NCBI GenBank assembly: GCA_037176905.1
Contig: JBBBWG010000559.1
Location: 3,509-35,663 of the forward strand
DNA length: 32,155 nucleotides
Direction: 5' to 3'
DNA from: Azolla pinnata
Lineage: Eukaryota; Streptophyta; Polypodiopsida; Salviniales; Salviniaceae
Positions 32,083-32,155 of this stretch are shown piece by piece. The notes beneath the pieces were generated by a model. The model was not told where the DNA came from and did no database searches. It saw only the letters and a list, made by a program, of their open reading frames with translations. A program made the translations under genes and the position numbers. The stretch's first letter is position 1, and each line of letters starts with the position of its first letter.

Positions 32083-32155
32083 GAAACACAATCCTAGAGC
32101 AGGGGCAAATACGCGAAACACAGGAAGGAGGACAGGAAAGAAAAGAAAAGAGAGA
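32083..32155 (-). promoter_or_regulatory. CT-rich leader of the CCR4 gene
   Basis: On the minus strand the sequence runs TCTCTCTTTTCTTTTCTTTC and continues pyrimidine-rich, typical of a plant 5' leader (Y-patch). The window ends here, so the promoter lies outside. Confidence 0.5.

Overview
The window is nuclear DNA from a flowering plant. It carries four multi-exon protein genes with plant gene structure: GT-AG introns, several very short exons, CT-rich leaders, AAACCCTAA telo-boxes and abundant GA, GAA and CAT microsatellites. The families present (a plant GT4 glycosyltransferase, a FORKED-like PH protein, a PTAR1-type prenyltransferase alpha subunit and a CCR4-6-type nuclease) do not fix the lineage, and I do not name a species. 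Exon boundaries below were built by hand from splice sites, reading phase and family resemblance.

Layout, left to right. 1-1.8 kb: a 55-bp tandem repeat at the edge, a diverged 263-bp duplication and no recognisable gene. 1.8-6.0 kb (minus): a Golgi-type GT4 glycosyltransferase gene of four exons, whose last exon is duplicated in tandem as a 241-bp unit. 6.0-9.9 kb: upstream region of that gene with telo-boxes, microsatellites, a possible divergent first exon and an isolated exon-like segment. 9.95-13.7 kb (minus): a FORKED-like / VAN3-binding-type gene of eight exons with an in-frame TTAGGG array in exon 1. 13.7-19.85 kb: a gene-free spacer between two divergent genes, holding GA and GAA runs around a 100-N gap, a TTTATA/TTTACA array, three copies of an inverted-repeat element family, a second inverted-repeat structure and a CAT-type satellite of about 1.15 kb. 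19.85-25.4 kb (plus): a PTAR1 homologue of ten exons. 26.5-32.1 kb (minus): a CCR4-6-type deadenylase gene of sixteen exons, tail to tail with the PTAR1 gene.

The four genes do not form a pathway that I can see: Golgi glycosylation, vein patterning/vesicle traffic, protein prenylation and mRNA turnover are separate jobs, as expected for neighbouring plant genes. The notable signal is structural. Short tandem duplications of about 30-260 bp recur throughout, and two of them copy gene parts (the last exon of the GT4 gene and the first splice donor of the CCR4 gene). I found no clear evidence of a novel multi-gene system.
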